Below are positions 4,971 to 5,225 of a DNA stretch of 5,225 nt, in pieces. This DNA is from Streptosporangiaceae bacterium. Lineage in GTDB: Bacteria; Actinomycetota; Actinomycetes; Streptosporangiales; Streptosporangiaceae. Made by a program: the position numbers and the translations under genes. The stretch spans positions 1 to 5,225 of the forward strand of contig JASHXW010000148.1 of NCBI GenBank assembly GCA_030043395.1. The letters are read 5' to 3'. Each line of letters begins with the position of its first letter. Positions within the stretch are counted from its first letter, which is position 1. The notes under the pieces were generated by a model. It was not told the DNA's origin, made no database searches, and saw only the letters and a list, made by a program, of their open reading frames with translations.

Positions 4971-5225
4971 ATGGCGACCGTCGCCGCGGTTATCGCATCC
5001 ACGCATCACCCGTTCTACTACCGGGCGAGCACCTCTACCGGTGCTGACAGGCCGCCGTTCGCCGACGAGTGGGTGGCCAAGATCGAGGCCTTCCGCGAGA
5101 CCCTGACCAGGGCCAACCCCGACGTCCTCGTGATGGTCGGCAGCGACCACTTCCACCAGCTCTGGCTGGACAACATGCCGCAGTTCCTGGTCGGCAAGGC
5201 GCCGTTCTACGACGCGAACTACTAC
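4971..5225 (+). CDS. LigB-family (class III) extradiol ring-cleavage dioxygenase, N-terminal part (runs off the right edge)
   Basis: The first 85 residues are visible and open to the edge. The pattern MATVAAVIASTHHPF, with His12, followed by PDVLVMVGSDHFHQLW (50-65), with His60, matches the N-terminus of LigB, the catalytic beta subunit of protocatechuate 4,5-dioxygenase. In LigB, His12 and His61 with a later Glu bind the catalytic Fe(II). The enzyme would open a catechol-type ring next to its hydroxyl groups using O2, in the cytosol. QFLVGKAPFY (71-80) continues the family pattern. The remaining ligand and the active-site His lie outside the window, as does any LigA-type small subunit. It is the third gene of a tight operon with the CoA-transferase and lyase, 10 bp after the lyase stop. 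The substrate (protocatechuate, gallate, another catechol or a heterocyclic diol) cannot be decided. Other class III members such as MhpB- or DHPAO-type enzymes remain possible. Confidence 0.85.
   Translation, partial: MATVAAVIASTHHPFYYRASTSTGADRPPFADEWVAKIEAFRETLTRANPDVLVMVGSDHFHQLWLDNMPQFLVGKAPFYDANYY

Overview
The window is high-GC DNA with strongly G/C-biased third codon positions. It is tightly packed and read in two divergent directions. The gene content (PcaR/PobR-type IclR regulator, family III CoA-transferase, LigB-type extradiol dioxygenase, amidohydrolase, quinone oxidoreductase) and the base composition fit a soil actinomycete, though nothing here fixes the genus. There are no RNA genes, insertion sequences, CRISPR arrays, integrase genes or other signs of a mobile element.

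Layout. The left arm is read leftwards. An ATZ/TRZ-like amidohydrolase (351-1796) is followed after 22 bp by the N-terminal part of a zinc-independent quinone-oxidoreductase-type MDR enzyme, which runs off the left edge (1-328). A 265-bp divergent control region (1797-2061) holds inverted repeats with CGGAC/GTCCG half-sites and plausible promoters in both directions. The right arm is read rightwards: an IclR-family regulator (2062-2880), a 107-bp gap with a consensus -35 box and another CGGAC/GTCCG operator-like site, a family III CoA-transferase (2988-4175), a short citrate-synthase-fold lyase of the citryl-CoA lyase type that overlaps it by ATGA (4172-4960), and, 10 bp on, the start of a LigB-family extradiol dioxygenase that runs off the right edge (4971-5225).

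How it may work together (inference). The set reads as a catabolic island for an aromatic or N-containing aromatic compound. The dioxygenase would open a catechol-type ring, the CoA-transferase would activate a carboxylic acid intermediate, and the lyase would cleave the resulting acyl-CoA. The amidohydrolase and the MDR reductase on the divergent arm could do peripheral hydrolysis or deamination and reduction. The IclR protein is the obvious local regulator. The same half-site recurs in front of all three transcription units (amidohydrolase, iclR, CoA-transferase), which suggests that it controls both arms and itself. The most interesting features are this shared operator grammar and the pairing of a meta-cleavage dioxygenase with a CoA-transferase/citryl-CoA-lyase pair in place of the usual hydratase/aldolase. 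Two enzymes also lack a residue that is catalytic in their best-known relatives.
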